Shown one piece after another: positions 20,209 through 29,761 of a DNA stretch of 64,000 nt. The stretch spans positions 22,803 to 86,802 of the forward strand of contig JAKBCR010000002.1 of the NCBI GenBank assembly GCA_021807675.1. The letters run 5' to 3'. The notes beneath the pieces are model-generated. The model saw only the letters and a program-made list of their open reading frames with translations, was not told the origin of the DNA and did no database searches. Numbering within the stretch: the stretch's first letter is position 1; every line of letters starts with the position of its first letter. The stretch comes from Pseudomonadota bacterium (GTDB lineage Bacteria > Pseudomonadota > Gammaproteobacteria > Steroidobacterales > Steroidobacteraceae). The translations under genes were made by a program, and so were the position numbers.

Positions 20209-21639
20209 ATGCTGAGACGAACGAAGATCGTGGCGACCGTCGGTCCGGCGACCGACGATGTCGGCGTGTTGACCGACATGATGCGTGCCGGAATGGACGT
20301 GGCGCGGCTCAATGCCTCGCACGGGACGCTGGAGGAGCGCCGGCGGCGGCTGGACATGGTGCGCGACGCCGCCCAGCGGGCCAACAAGTGCGTCGGGGTG
20401 CTCCTCGATCTGGGTGGACCGAAGATCCGCATCGAGAGCTTCCGCGACAGAAAGGTGATGCTGCGGGAGGGTCAGGCGTTCGCGCTCGATACGGCACTCG
20501 ACCCCAAGGCGGGCACGGCTCAGGAAGTCGGCGTGGCCTACAAAGATCTCCCGAAGGACGTCGGTGCGGGCGACACCCTGCTGCTCGGCGACGGCCAGAT
20601 CGTGCTCGGCGTCGAGCGGGTGAGCGGAACGAGAGTCGAGACGAGCGTGCGCGTCGGCGGCGAGCTGTCGGATCGCAAGGGCCTCAACCGCCAGGGCGGC
20701 GGCATTTCCGCGCCGGCGATCTCGGACAAGGACCGGGAAGACATCCGCTTCGCGGCCCAGGAGCAGGTCGACTACCTTGCCGTCTCGTTCGCGCGAGATG
20801 CCGATGACGTAGAGCAGGCGCGCACGCTGGTTCGCCAGGCGGGCGGCGAAGCGCGGATCGTGGCGAAGGTGGAGCGGCACGAGGCCATCTCCAACCTGTC
20901 GGGCATCGTCGAAGCTGCGGATGTAGTCATGGTGGCGCGCGGCGATCTCGGTGTCGAAATGGGCTACGCCGAGGTGACGGGTCTGCAGAAGACCATCATC
21001 CATCAGACGCGCGGCAAGAATCGCGTTGTGATCACCGCCACCCAGATGATGGAGTCGATGATCCAGAACCCGGTGCCGACACGTGCCGAGGTCAGCGACG
21101 TGGCCAATGCGGTCATGGACGGCACGGATGCGGTGATGCTGTCCGCGGAGACCGCCGCGGGCCGCTATCCGGTGAAGGCCGTGGAGGCGATGGCGCAGGT
21201 CATCGAGGGCGCGGAGAAATACCAGCTCGCCCACAGCCGGACCCGCCACCGCACCGAGGGCCATTTCAAGGGATTGGAGGAGGCGATCGCCATGGCCGTG
21301 ATGTATACGGCCAACCACCTGAAGGTGCGCGCCATCGTCGCTCTCACGGAGTCGGGAGCGACACCTCTGTGGATGTCGCGCATCCGATCCGATATCCCCA
21401 TCTATGCCTTCACGCGACACGAGCCCACGCGGCGCCGCGTCACGATCTACCGAGGGGTGTACCCCGTCATTTTCGACGTGACGCGCGCCACGTCCACCGG
21501 GGAGCTCTACGGCGCCCTGTTCTCGCGGCTGCTCGAGCTCGATCTGGTCAAGCGCAGGGATCTGGTGATCCTCACCAAAGGGGAGCAGTCGGGGGTCCAG
21601 GGCGGCACGAATTCCATGCAGATCCTGGAAGTTGCGTAG
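20209..21639 (+). CDS. pyk: Pyruvate kinase
   Basis: MLRRTKIVATVGPATDD...MDVARLNASHGTLEE...LGGPKIRI...MVARGDLGVEMGY...TATQMMESMIQNPVPTRAEVSDVANAVMDGTDAVMLSAETAAGRYP. Confidence 0.96.
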   Translation: MLRRTKIVATVGPATDDVGVLTDMMRAGMDVARLNASHGTLEERRRRLDMVRDAAQRANKCVGVLLDLGGPKIRIESFRDRKVMLREGQAFALDTALDPKAGTAQEVGVAYKDLPKDVGAGDTLLLGDGQIVLGVERVSGTRVETSVRVGGELSDRKGLNRQGGGISAPAISDKDREDIRFAAQEQVDYLAVSFARDADDVEQARTLVRQAGGEARIVAKVERHEAISNLSGIVEAADVVMVARGDLGVEMGYAEVTGLQKTIIHQTRGKNRVVITATQMMESMIQNPVPTRAEVSDVANAVMDGTDAVMLSAETAAGRYPVKAVEAMAQVIEGAEKYQLAHSRTRHRTEGHFKGLEEAIAMAVMYTANHLKVRAIVALTESGATPLWMSRIRSDIPIYAFTRHEPTRRRVTIYRGVYPVIFDVTRATSTGELYGALFSRLLELDLVKRRDLVILTKGEQSGVQGGTNSMQILEVA

Positions 21640-21750
21640 TAATTCGTGGGGGCCTCGGGGCGGACGGCTCCCGGCCCCGCACTCGATCGATTTCGGGCTA
21701 TGGGGACGGCAAGGTTGTAATCTAGGCGGTAGTCCCCTTGGCATTTATCA

Positions 21751-22956
21751 ATGGATGCGCCCGTCGAAGCCGCGAGAAAAACGCCACAAAGACCGACCGT
21801 CGGACTGGTGCTGACCGGCGGCGGCGCGCGCTCGGCCTACCAGGTCGGCGTGCTGCTCGCGCTGACCGAGCTCCTGCCGCGAGCCCGTAATCCTTTCCCA
21901 GTCATCGTGGGCACTTCCGCGGGCGCGGTGGCCTCGAGCGTGCTCGCGGCGGAGGCGCACCGCTGGCGCCGCGCGGTGTCTGGGCTCGAGAGCGTCTGGG
22001 CCAACTTCCGCACCGGCCAGGTGTTTCAGGTCGATCCCGTACACATGCTGCGCGCCGGCGCGCATTGGGTGCTCGCGCTGCTTTCCGGCGGGCTCGTACT
22101 CTCGCCACCGAAGGCGCTGCTCGACAACAGCCCGCTGCGGCAGCTCCTGGCGACACACGTGGACTGCGCGAGCATTCATCGCAGCATCACCCGGGGACAT
22201 CTGCAGGGCTTCGCGCTCTGCGCAACGAGCTATGCCACGGGTCAATCGGTCGCCTTTTTCGACGGCCGGGAGTCGATCCCGGAATGGACCCGCGCGCAGC
22301 GCATCGGCCGGCGCACGGAGCTGACCCTCGACCACTTGATGGCGAGCGCCGCGATCCCGCTGCTCTTCCCGCCAGTGTGCATCGGCCGGGAATATTTCGG
22401 CGACGGGGCCATGCGGCAGTTGAATCCCTTGAGTCCGGCCATCCATCTCGGAGCCGATCGGCTGCTGATCGTCGGTGTGCGGGCGCGGCGGGCCGCCGGC
22501 GTGGGCGCCGGCAGCGGCACCAGCCGCACCATGCCGACGCCGGGCGAGGTGCTCGGCTACATGATCGACACGCTGTTCACCGACCAGGTCTTTGGGGATC
22601 TGGAGCAGATCGAGCGCATCAACCAGCTCGTGAAGGAGGCGCCGTTCGCCGCGCGTGGTCTCAGGTCCGTCGACACTCTGATGCTGGCGCCGAGCATCGA
22701 TCCGCCCGAGATCGCCGCTCGATACACGGATGACATGCCACGGAGCCTGCGCGCTTTGCTGCGAGTCATCGGTGGGCGGGATGTCTCGGGATACCAGCTG
22801 GCCAGTTACCTGATGTTCGAGGCGGGCTATACGCGGGCCCTCATCGAGCTCGGCTATCGGGATGCCATGGAGGCGCAGTCGGCCCTGGTGGCGTTCATGA
22901 GTGGCGAGCGGCTGCCGCCGATCATGACGGCGGCAGGCGTCGCCCAGGCGACGTAG
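21751..22956 (+). CDS. Patatin-like phospholipase family protein
   Basis: LVLTGGGARSAYQVGVL, VGTSAGAVASSVLAAE (GxSxG) and DGAMRQLNPLSPAI motifs. Confidence 0.88.
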   Translation: MDAPVEAARKTPQRPTVGLVLTGGGARSAYQVGVLLALTELLPRARNPFPVIVGTSAGAVASSVLAAEAHRWRRAVSGLESVWANFRTGQVFQVDPVHMLRAGAHWVLALLSGGLVLSPPKALLDNSPLRQLLATHVDCASIHRSITRGHLQGFALCATSYATGQSVAFFDGRESIPEWTRAQRIGRRTELTLDHLMASAAIPLLFPPVCIGREYFGDGAMRQLNPLSPAIHLGADRLLIVGVRARRAAGVGAGSGTSRTMPTPGEVLGYMIDTLFTDQVFGDLEQIERINQLVKEAPFAARGLRSVDTLMLAPSIDPPEIAARYTDDMPRSLRALLRVIGGRDVSGYQLASYLMFEAGYTRALIELGYRDAMEAQSALVAFMSGERLPPIMTAAGVAQAT

Positions 22957-23070
22957 TTGATTGGCGCAAATCGCTCCCGGCGATTTGCGCAGCCAGCCCA
23001 GTGACTTTCTCGACCCCGCGGCTCAGGGGGCGGCCCTGAGCCGCTTCGTCACTTGCTTTCGCACGGACTT
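22954..23070 (-). repeat. R2 structured intergenic repeat, copy D
   Basis: Reverse complement: GTGCGAAAGCAAGTGACGAAGCGGCTCAGGGCCGCCCCCTGAGCCGCGGGGTCGA...GCGCAAATCGCCGGGAGCGATTTGCGCCAATCAACTA. Confidence 0.85.
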
Positions 23071-23081
23071 CGACTACCGAG

Positions 23082-23942
23082 CTACCGGCTCAAGCCTGTG
23101 TGACGGGCCGTCAGCGTGGGGAATTCGGTGCCGAACTGCGCCGCCAGCTGATCGACGATGTAGACGGAGCGATGCTGGCCCCCGGTGCAGCCGATCGCCA
23201 CGGTGAGATACCCGCGGTTGCTCGCGACGTACTCGGGAATTCTCGCGCGGACGAATCGCGCGATATCGGTGACCAGCGCCGCGACATGGGTCTGCCCCTC
23301 GAGGAAGCGGACGACCTCGGCGTTGTGTCCGGTGAGACCGCGCAGGGCAGGCTCCCAGTATGGATTCGGCAGAGAGCGCGCGTCGAACACGAAATCGGCA
23401 TCGCCCGGGATCCCGTGCTTGAAGCCGAACGACTCGAAGGTGAGCGACAGCCGGCCGGCGTGCGGCTCCCCGACGCGCAGCTTGATCAAATCCCGCAGCG
23501 CGTGCACGCCCAGCCGGGAGGTGTCTATGACGAGATCGGCCGCGTAGATGATGGGCTCCAGCACCTGCCGCTCCATCGCTATCGCCGTGCGCAGGTCGAC
23601 ATCGTGCCGGCTCATCGGGTGCTTGCGGCGCGTTTCGGCGAAGCGGCGCAGCAGCTCCTCGTCCGTGGTCGTCAGGAAGATGACCTCGCACTCGATCCCG
23701 CTGCGCCGCAGCTCGTCGACGAGCTGCGGAACGGTCGCGATCTCCGCGGCCGTGTTGCGGGCATCGAGCCCGACCGCCGAGCGCTCATAGGTGCGCTCCG
23801 GACTGCGCACGGCCTGGGAGATGAAGGGCTTCAGCAGCGCCGCGGGTATGTTGTCGATGCAGTAGAAGCCCAGGTCCTCGAGCATGTGCAGAGCCACGCT
23901 CTTGCCCGCGCCGGATAGCCCGCTGACCACGACGATTCGCAC
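23082..23942 (-). CDS. rapZ: RNase adapter protein RapZ
   Basis: MRIVVVSGLSGAGKSVALHMLEDLGFYCIDNIPAALL...IGCTGGQHRSVYIVDQL. Confidence 0.95.
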   Translation of the reverse strand: MRIVVVSGLSGAGKSVALHMLEDLGFYCIDNIPAALLKPFISQAVRSPERTYERSAVGLDARNTAAEIATVPQLVDELRRSGIECEVIFLTTTDEELLRRFAETRRKHPMSRHDVDLRTAIAMERQVLEPIIYAADLVIDTSRLGVHALRDLIKLRVGEPHAGRLSLTFESFGFKHGIPGDADFVFDARSLPNPYWEPALRGLTGHNAEVVRFLEGQTHVAALVTDIARFVRARIPEYVASNRGYLTVAIGCTGGQHRSVYIVDQLAAQFGTEFPTLTARHTGLSR

Positions 23943-23981
23943 GGCGGCATCGGCCCTTGACGTCCTCGGGTGGGCGATGCG

Positions 23982-24299
23982 TCAGGCACGCAACGCCCGG
24001 CCCTCCACGGCGTGATGATCCGTCAGCTTCTCCTTGTGCTTCTTGATGCATCGGTCGAGCTTGTCGGCCAATAGATCGATGGCAGCATACATGTCCTCCT
24101 CGGTCGCATCCGCGTGGATCGAGTGGCCGCTCACGCGCAGGGTTGCCTCGGCTTTCTGTCGCAGCTTCTCCACCGTCAGGACGCAATGCACGTCGATGAC
24201 CTGCTCGAAATGTCGTCCGATGCGCTCGAGCTTCTTCTCCACATAGCCTCGCAGGGCGGGGGTGACCTCGACGTGGTGGCCGGTGACGTTGAGCTGCAT
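23982..24299 (-). CDS. hpf: Ribosome hibernation promoting factor (HPF/YfiA family)
   Basis: MQLNVTGHHVEVTPALRGYVEKKLERIGRHFEQVIDVHCVL...MYAAIDLLADKLDRCIKKHKEK. Confidence 0.93.
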   Translation of the reverse strand: MQLNVTGHHVEVTPALRGYVEKKLERIGRHFEQVIDVHCVLTVEKLRQKAEATLRVSGHSIHADATEEDMYAAIDLLADKLDRCIKKHKEKLTDHHAVEGRALRA

Positions 24300-24333
24300 A
24301 GCCGTCTCCTTCTCACGTGTTGTGGCTGACAAT

Positions 24334-25782
24334 TTACATCTGACCCAGACTCGCGCGCCGTCGCTCGTTGGAGGGGGCGATACCCATCGCCTCGCGGTAT
24401 TTCGCGACTGTGCGGCGTGCGACCGGGATGCCTTCCGCCGAAAGGAGCTCGGCGATGCGGCCGTCACTCAACGGCGATTCCGCATCCTCGTCCTTGACGA
24501 GCTTCTTGATCTTGGCGCGGATGGCGGTCGAGGAGGTGCCCGATCCGTCCGCGCCCTCGACGTGGCTCGAGAAGAAATAGCGCAGCTCGAACACGCCGCG
24601 CGGGGTATGCATGTACTTGCCGGAGGTGACGCGGGAGATGGTCGACTCGTGCATGCCGATCGCCTCGGCGATGTCCTTGAGAATCATCGGCCGCATGTGC
24701 TCCTCGCCGTGCTCGAGGAAGGCCGTCTGACGCTCGACGATCGAGCGGGCGACCTTGATCAGCGTCTCGTGACGGATCTCCAGGCTCTTCAGCAGCCAGC
24801 GCGCTTCCTGCAGCTGGGCGCGCATGGTGGCGTGACTGGCGTTTCGGCCGATGAGGCTCGCATAGCTCTGATTGAGGCGCACCCGCGGCAGCGTGGCCGA
24901 GTTGATTTCCACCGCCCACCCGTGCTCGGTCCGTCGGACGAACACATCGGGCACAACGTACTCGGCCGAACCGGCGCTCACCGTGGCACCCGGGCGCGGA
25001 TGGCAGGAGCGCACCAAGGCCAGAGCGCAGGCGAGGTCCTCGTCGCTGACCCGCAGCTCCCGCTTGACGACCGCGAGCTCCCTCCCGGCGATACGCTCGA
25101 GGTGATGCCGGGCGATCTCGATCGCGGCCTCGAAACCCGGGGTCGCGGGGTCGAGCTGACGCAGCTGCAGCTCGATGCACTCACCCACAGAGCGCGCGCC
25201 CACCCCGGGAGGGTCCAAGGCCTGAACATCGGCGAGCGCAGCCTCGACCTCGGCGGCGTCGCAGAGGATCTCGGGCCTAAGGGTGTTCGCGATCTCCTCC
25301 AGCGGCTCCGTCAGGTAGCCATCGTCGCTGATCGCGTCGACGATGGCCCGTGCGATCGCGAGCTCTCGCGCCTCGAGCCTGGCGAGCTCGAGCTGGGAGA
25401 GAAGGTATTCCTGCAGGGATTGACCCGTCGAGTCGGCGAATTCCTGCTGCCGGTCGTCGTCGTCCCCGCTCCAGGGGGCCTCCGCCGGGCCGACGCTGTG
25501 CTCACCCCAGCCCTCGTCGACCACCTCGACGGCGCTCTCGCGCGGGCCCTCCTCCGGCGCCTCGGTCGGCTCTGGCGCTGCCGCATGCTCGAGCGCACCG
25601 GTATCGAAGCCTTCCTCAGGGCCATCGTCCACCGGCTCGAGCATCACATTGGATTCGAGAAGCTCTCGGATGTGCGCCTGCAGCTCAAGGGCGGGCAGCT
25701 GCAGGAGCCGGATCGCCTGCTGCAGCTGCGGGGTCATCGTCAGTTGCTGACCCAGCTTGAGCTGCAGGGAGGGTTTCAGCAT
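24334..25782 (-). CDS. rpoN: RNA polymerase sigma-54 factor
   Basis: LKLGQQLTMTPQLQQAIRLLQLPALELQ...DIAEAIGMHESTISRVTSGKYMHTPRGVFELRYFFSS...ARRTVAKYREAMGIAPSNERR (RpoN box). Confidence 0.96.
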   Translation of the reverse strand: MLKPSLQLKLGQQLTMTPQLQQAIRLLQLPALELQAHIRELLESNVMLEPVDDGPEEGFDTGALEHAAAPEPTEAPEEGPRESAVEVVDEGWGEHSVGPAEAPWSGDDDDRQQEFADSTGQSLQEYLLSQLELARLEARELAIARAIVDAISDDGYLTEPLEEIANTLRPEILCDAAEVEAALADVQALDPPGVGARSVGECIELQLRQLDPATPGFEAAIEIARHHLERIAGRELAVVKRELRVSDEDLACALALVRSCHPRPGATVSAGSAEYVVPDVFVRRTEHGWAVEINSATLPRVRLNQSYASLIGRNASHATMRAQLQEARWLLKSLEIRHETLIKVARSIVERQTAFLEHGEEHMRPMILKDIAEAIGMHESTISRVTSGKYMHTPRGVFELRYFFSSHVEGADGSGTSSTAIRAKIKKLVKDEDAESPLSDGRIAELLSAEGIPVARRTVAKYREAMGIAPSNERRRASLGQM

Positions 25783-25870
25783 GCGGGCACGAGCGGGGCG
25801 CTAAGCCTTTCCAAATATAAGTCTCTGATATTGCATACATTTATCAACCATCGTTCCGCGACCCCAAGGC

Positions 25871-25985
25871 ATGAAGCCAGGCGCGAGGAGGTGCCCCCCG
25901 CCGCAGGCGGCGAGCGGTGAGCAACGTCGCGCCTTTTGCTCGCACGCCGGGCCGGGCGGGATGTGCCCGGATCCAGCGGTGCATG
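25871..25985 (-). repeat. R1 structured repeat, copy 2
   Basis: Reverse complement: GCACCGCTGGATCCGGGCACATCCCGCCCGGCCCGGCGTGCGAGCAAAAGGCGCGACGTTGCTCACCGC...CGGGGGGCACCTCCTCGCGCCTGG; abuts the lptB stop. Confidence 0.75.
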
Positions 25986-26711
25986 CTAAAGCCGGAACGA
26001 CTCGCCCAAGTACACCTCACGCACTTGGGGGTTGGCAAGGATTTCTTCCGCAGTTCCTTGAGCGATTACCGCTCCCTGGTTGACGATATATGCCCGGCCG
26101 CAGACCCCCAGGGTCTCGCGTACATTGTGGTCAGTGATCAGCACCCCAATGCCGCGGCTCGTCAGCTCGCGGATGATGCGCTGAATATCGAGCACCGAGA
26201 GCGGATCGACGCCCGCGAACGGCTCATCGAGGAGCATGAAGCGGGGCTCGGCCGCGAGTGCCCGCGCGATTTCGACGCGCCGCCGCTCCCCGCCCGAGAG
26301 TGACAGCCCGAGGCTGCGGCGCACGTGTCCGATGCGCAGCTCCTCGAGGAGCTCCTCGAGCCGCTGCTCGCGTGCGGCGCGCTCGAGATCGCGCCGCGTC
26401 TCGAGGATGGCGAGCACATTGTTCTCGACCGACAGCTTGCGGAAGACGGAAGCCTCCTGGGGCAAGTACCCCAGTCCGAGCTGCGCACGGCGGTGCATCG
26501 GCAGCAGCGTAAGGTCCGTGTCGCCGAGATGGATGCTGCCGGCGTCGCAGGGTACGAGGCCGACCATCATGTAGAAGGCCGTGGTCTTGCCGGCTCCGTT
26601 GGGACCGAGGAGGCCCACCACCTCGCCGTTCGAGACCTCGAGACTGATGTTGTGGACGACTTTGCGGGATTTGTAGCTTTTCTCGAGCCCGCTCGCGCGC
26701 AGGGTCGTCAT
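25986..26711 (-). CDS. lptB: LPS export ABC transporter ATP-binding protein
   Basis: [20 protein letters not shown]...[19 protein letters not shown]...[16 protein letters not shown]...[14 protein letters not shown]. Confidence 0.96.
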   Translation of the reverse strand: MTTLRASGLEKSYKSRKVVHNISLEVSNGEVVGLLGPNGAGKTTAFYMMVGLVPCDAGSIHLGDTDLTLLPMHRRAQLGLGYLPQEASVFRKLSVENNVLAILETRRDLERAAREQRLEELLEELRIGHVRRSLGLSLSGGERRRVEIARALAAEPRFMLLDEPFAGVDPLSVLDIQRIIRELTSRGIGVLITDHNVRETLGVCGRAYIVNQGAVIAQGTAEEILANPQVREVYLGESFRL

Positions 26712-27505
26712 GAACGGCCCGGGGGCGCGAAGTCGGCCCCCCCTCCTGCCTTGGAGGCGGGGCTCAGCGCTTGGGCGGGGGGCGCGCTCGAGGCGCGTGG
26801 CGGGCTCGCCGCCTCTTTCCTCGCTCTGCTGTCCTTGGGCGGGGCCGGCTTCGGCGGAGCTTGGGGTGTGATCGTGATGTGCACGCCCTGACTGCCGCCG
26901 GGAGAGGTTGCCTGAACCCTCTCCTCGCGGATGTTGTAGGAGATCGAGGGTCCGCTCATCTCGTTGCGGCCGTCCGAGAGCCAGGCGTCGTTGGTGAGGA
27001 GCACCGTGCCCTGGCCGACGTCATACACGATCTGATCCGCATGGCCCTTTGCTGCGCCCAGATTGCTCGCGCGCTGCTGCTCGAACTCCGCGGGGTTGCC
27101 GGTGACCGTCGCGCGCACGATGCGATTATCGCGCACTACCACCGTCGCCTGATCCGAGCGCAGATTGCCGTGCGGCTGCGCATCGATTCGGACGTTTCCC
27201 TTGAATGTCCAGCGGTTGTCCTGGCAATTCATGCAAGTGGCCTCAGCCTGGTCGGCGCGAACGACGGTATTGCCTTGAGACAGCACAATGCTCTTGCACA
27301 TCATCGCGTGCGTCTTGTAATCCGTGTCGCAGGAAGCGGCATCGAAATGATAGGGCTGCTGCGGATTGATGAGCAGCGGCGGTGCCGCCGCGGGGGCGGT
27401 ATGCGCCGCGGCGCCGGGGGCGGCGGCGATATCGGCGCGCGCGACGACCGGCGCGAGCGCGAGCGCGAGGCAGAACAGGCAAAGACTACTTGGAGAAGGT
27501 GCCAT
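26708..27505 (-). CDS. lptA: LPS transport periplasmic protein LptA
   Basis: Signal peptide + LptA/OstA repeats; located between lptB and lptC. Confidence 0.9.
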   Translation of the reverse strand: MAPSPSSLCLFCLALALAPVVARADIAAAPGAAAHTAPAAAPPLLINPQQPYHFDAASCDTDYKTHAMMCKSIVLSQGNTVVRADQAEATCMNCQDNRWTFKGNVRIDAQPHGNLRSDQATVVVRDNRIVRATVTGNPAEFEQQRASNLGAAKGHADQIVYDVGQGTVLLTNDAWLSDGRNEMSGPSISYNIREERVQATSPGGSQGVHITITPQAPPKPAPPKDSRARKEAASPPRASSAPPAQALSPASKAGGGADFAPPGRS

Positions 27506-28040
27506 GTACCGCGGATTCTAAATGGACGCGGTCGTCCTTCAAATTGGCGGTGAGACCGGTGGAGCTCAGCTGCTGCCCGGACCACAGCAGGTGTACCGGA
27601 TCCTTCGTGCTCACGATATCCCGGTGGATGTCGACCGACAGCGTCGCGCTGACGATCTGTGCCGGCTGAGAGGCAAAGATGCCAGAGACGTGCACGTCGC
27701 CCGAAAGCTTCACCTGCCCCGCGGCCTGCTCGAGCTCGCCCTGATCGGCGGTGGCAGTCCACGGGTCGCCCTCGGGATCATGAAAGCTCATCTGCACCTG
27801 CGTGAGCTCAACCTGGCCCTCGTTCGGCAACTGTCGGATGCTGGCGGCGTCCAGAGCGTAGAGCGGCAGCCCGTCCGCACCGGTTTCGACGAGCTTGGCA
27901 TTGCGTGCCGAGTATCCTTCACCCCAGGGATTCCGTTGGACGGTGGTGGATGGAGGAGCCCCACCCTGCTGCCGCGCGAGCAGCAGCGATGCCAGGATCA
28001 CTGCGACGATGGTCAGGACGGCGAAGATTCGGTAGATCAC
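27486..28040 (-). CDS. lptC: LPS export protein LptC
   Basis: Single N-terminal TM + YSARNAKLVETGADGLPLYALDAASIRQLP; position between lptA and kdsC. Confidence 0.9.
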   Translation of the reverse strand: MIYRIFAVLTIVAVILASLLLARQQGGAPPSTTVQRNPWGEGYSARNAKLVETGADGLPLYALDAASIRQLPNEGQVELTQVQMSFHDPEGDPWTATADQGELEQAAGQVKLSGDVHVSGIFASQPAQIVSATLSVDIHRDIVSTKDPVHLLWSGQQLSSTGLTANLKDDRVHLESAVHGTFSK

Positions 28041-28567
28041 GTCGCGAATGGCGCCCGGTCCCCGCGGGCCGCCAGCAGGTAATCGCAGATTTCGCGAACC
28101 GCCCCCCTCCCGCCGGGAAGACTCGTGACAATGTGCGCGGCGCTGCGTGCGCGTGGATGGGCGTCCGCTACCGCGAACGAGAGGGCCACCTCACGCATCA
28201 ATGGCACGTCCGGCACGTCATCGCCCACACAGGCGCAATCGGCAGAGGTCAGCTTGAGCTTGCGGCGCAGCTGATCATACGCGCCGAGCTTGTCGTCCAC
28301 CCCCTGCAGCAGATGACGTACTCCCAGCTCCCGGCAACGAGCGCGCGTCATGGAGGAGCGCCGTCCCGAGATGACTGCGACACGAATTCCAGCTGCGGCA
28401 AGCAGCTTCAGGCCGAGCCCGTCACGAACGTGAAAGACTTTCAGCGCCTCACCGCGCGGCCCGTAGTACAGCCGCCCATCGGTCAGGACGCCGTCGACAT
28501 CCAGCACCAGGAGGCGAACGCGGGCAGCGGCGTTGGTCACGCGCTTAGAGGAGGTAGAGCGGCTCAC
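28037..28567 (-). CDS. kdsC: 3-deoxy-D-manno-octulosonate 8-phosphate phosphatase
   Basis: RLLVLDVDGVLTDGRLYYGPRGEALKVFHVRDGLGLKLL...VGDDVPDVPLM. Confidence 0.95.
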   Translation of the reverse strand: MSRSTSSKRVTNAAARVRLLVLDVDGVLTDGRLYYGPRGEALKVFHVRDGLGLKLLAAAGIRVAVISGRRSSMTRARCRELGVRHLLQGVDDKLGAYDQLRRKLKLTSADCACVGDDVPDVPLMREVALSFAVADAHPRARSAAHIVTSLPGGRGAVREICDYLLAARGDRAPFAT

Positions 28568-29556
28568 ACTACGCCGGCGCGGAAGAGATCGTGCACATTG
28601 AGTGCGCCAATCAGGCGCCCCTGCTCATCGGCTACCGGCAGAGCGGTGATCCGGTGTACTTCCATCAGGTGCACCGCCTCGGCCGCAAGGTCCTGTGGGG
28701 CGATGGTCCTGCAGGGCGAGGTCATCACCTCGCTCATGTTGGCGCTGTGGACATCGACTTGGGCGTCGAGCGCGCGGCGCAGGTCGCCATCCGTGAACAC
28801 TCCGAGGATTCTGTTGCCGTCGTCCACGATGACAGTCATGCCCAGACCCTTGCGGGACATCTCCAGCAACCCTTCACCGAGTCGCGTTTGCGGGCCGACG
28901 CGCGGTAGCGTCTCGCCGGTGCGCATGATCTGCTCGACGTGCAACAGCAGCTGTCGTCCCAGAGCCCCACCCGGGTGCGAGCGCGCGAAGTCCTGCTTGG
29001 TGAAGCCGCGCGCCTCGAGAACGGCGACCGCCAGCGCATCTCCCATCGCGAGTGTCGCCGTCGTGCTGGCAGTGGGCGCCAGGTTGAGAGGGCACGCCTC
29101 TTCCGGCACGCTGACATCGAGCGTCACGGTGGCCGCCCGCCCCAGAGTCGAATCCGTCTTGCCCGCCATGACGATGAGGGGCACCGCGAGACGCTTCAGG
29201 TGCGGCAGCAGCAGCAGCAGCTCCGGCGTCTCGCCGGAATTCGAGAGGGCGAGGACTGCGTCCCCGCGCGTGATCATGCCGATATCGCCATGGCTGGCTT
29301 CGGCGGGGTGCAGGAAAAATGCCGGTGTCCCGGTGCTGGCCAGTGTCGCCGCGACCTTGCGCGCGATGTGCCCTGATTTGCCCATGCCGGTGACGACCAC
29401 TCGGCCCTGGCATTGCAGGCACACCCGGCTGGCGGCGGCAAAGCGGTCATCGAGGCGCTCGAGCAGTGCCTCGACGGCCCGTGCCTCGATGGCGAGGGCG
29501 CGGCGGGCAGCGGCGAGCAGGCGGCTATGGTCGGCGGAGGCGGCGGCGGGGCTCAT
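28564..29556 (-). CDS. kdsD: Arabinose-5-phosphate isomerase (SIS + CBS domains)
   Basis: VVVTGMGKSGHIARKVAATLASTGTPAFFLHPAEASHGD...ALSNSGETPELL...CBS pair; start MSPAAASADHSR. Confidence 0.94.
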   Translation of the reverse strand: MSPAAASADHSRLLAAARRALAIEARAVEALLERLDDRFAAASRVCLQCQGRVVVTGMGKSGHIARKVAATLASTGTPAFFLHPAEASHGDIGMITRGDAVLALSNSGETPELLLLLPHLKRLAVPLIVMAGKTDSTLGRAATVTLDVSVPEEACPLNLAPTASTTATLAMGDALAVAVLEARGFTKQDFARSHPGGALGRQLLLHVEQIMRTGETLPRVGPQTRLGEGLLEMSRKGLGMTVIVDDGNRILGVFTDGDLRRALDAQVDVHSANMSEVMTSPCRTIAPQDLAAEAVHLMEVHRITALPVADEQGRLIGALNVHDLFRAGVV

Positions 29557-29604
29557 TACCGATGATAATATCCGACCCTTGAGGGCCACCGGAAAGGTTG
29601 CGAA

Positions 29605-29712
29605 CGTGCGAAAGCGATTGAGTAAGCGGCCCAGGGCCGCTCCCTGGGCCGCGAGGTCGACTCCGGCGATGGCCGCGCGCTCGCGTGACAAAATCGCCGG
29701 GAGCGATATTAC
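29605..29712 (+). repeat. R2 structured intergenic repeat, copy B (distal half degenerate)
   Basis: CGTGCGAAAGCGATTGAGTAAGCGGCCCAGGGCCGCTCCCTGGGCCGCGAGGTCGACTCC...CAAAATCGCCGGGAGCGATATT. Confidence 0.72.
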
Positions 29713-29761
29713 TCGGCGCATCCCTGCGCCTCGGCCCCGCGGACCCGCCCTGCCGGGCGTT

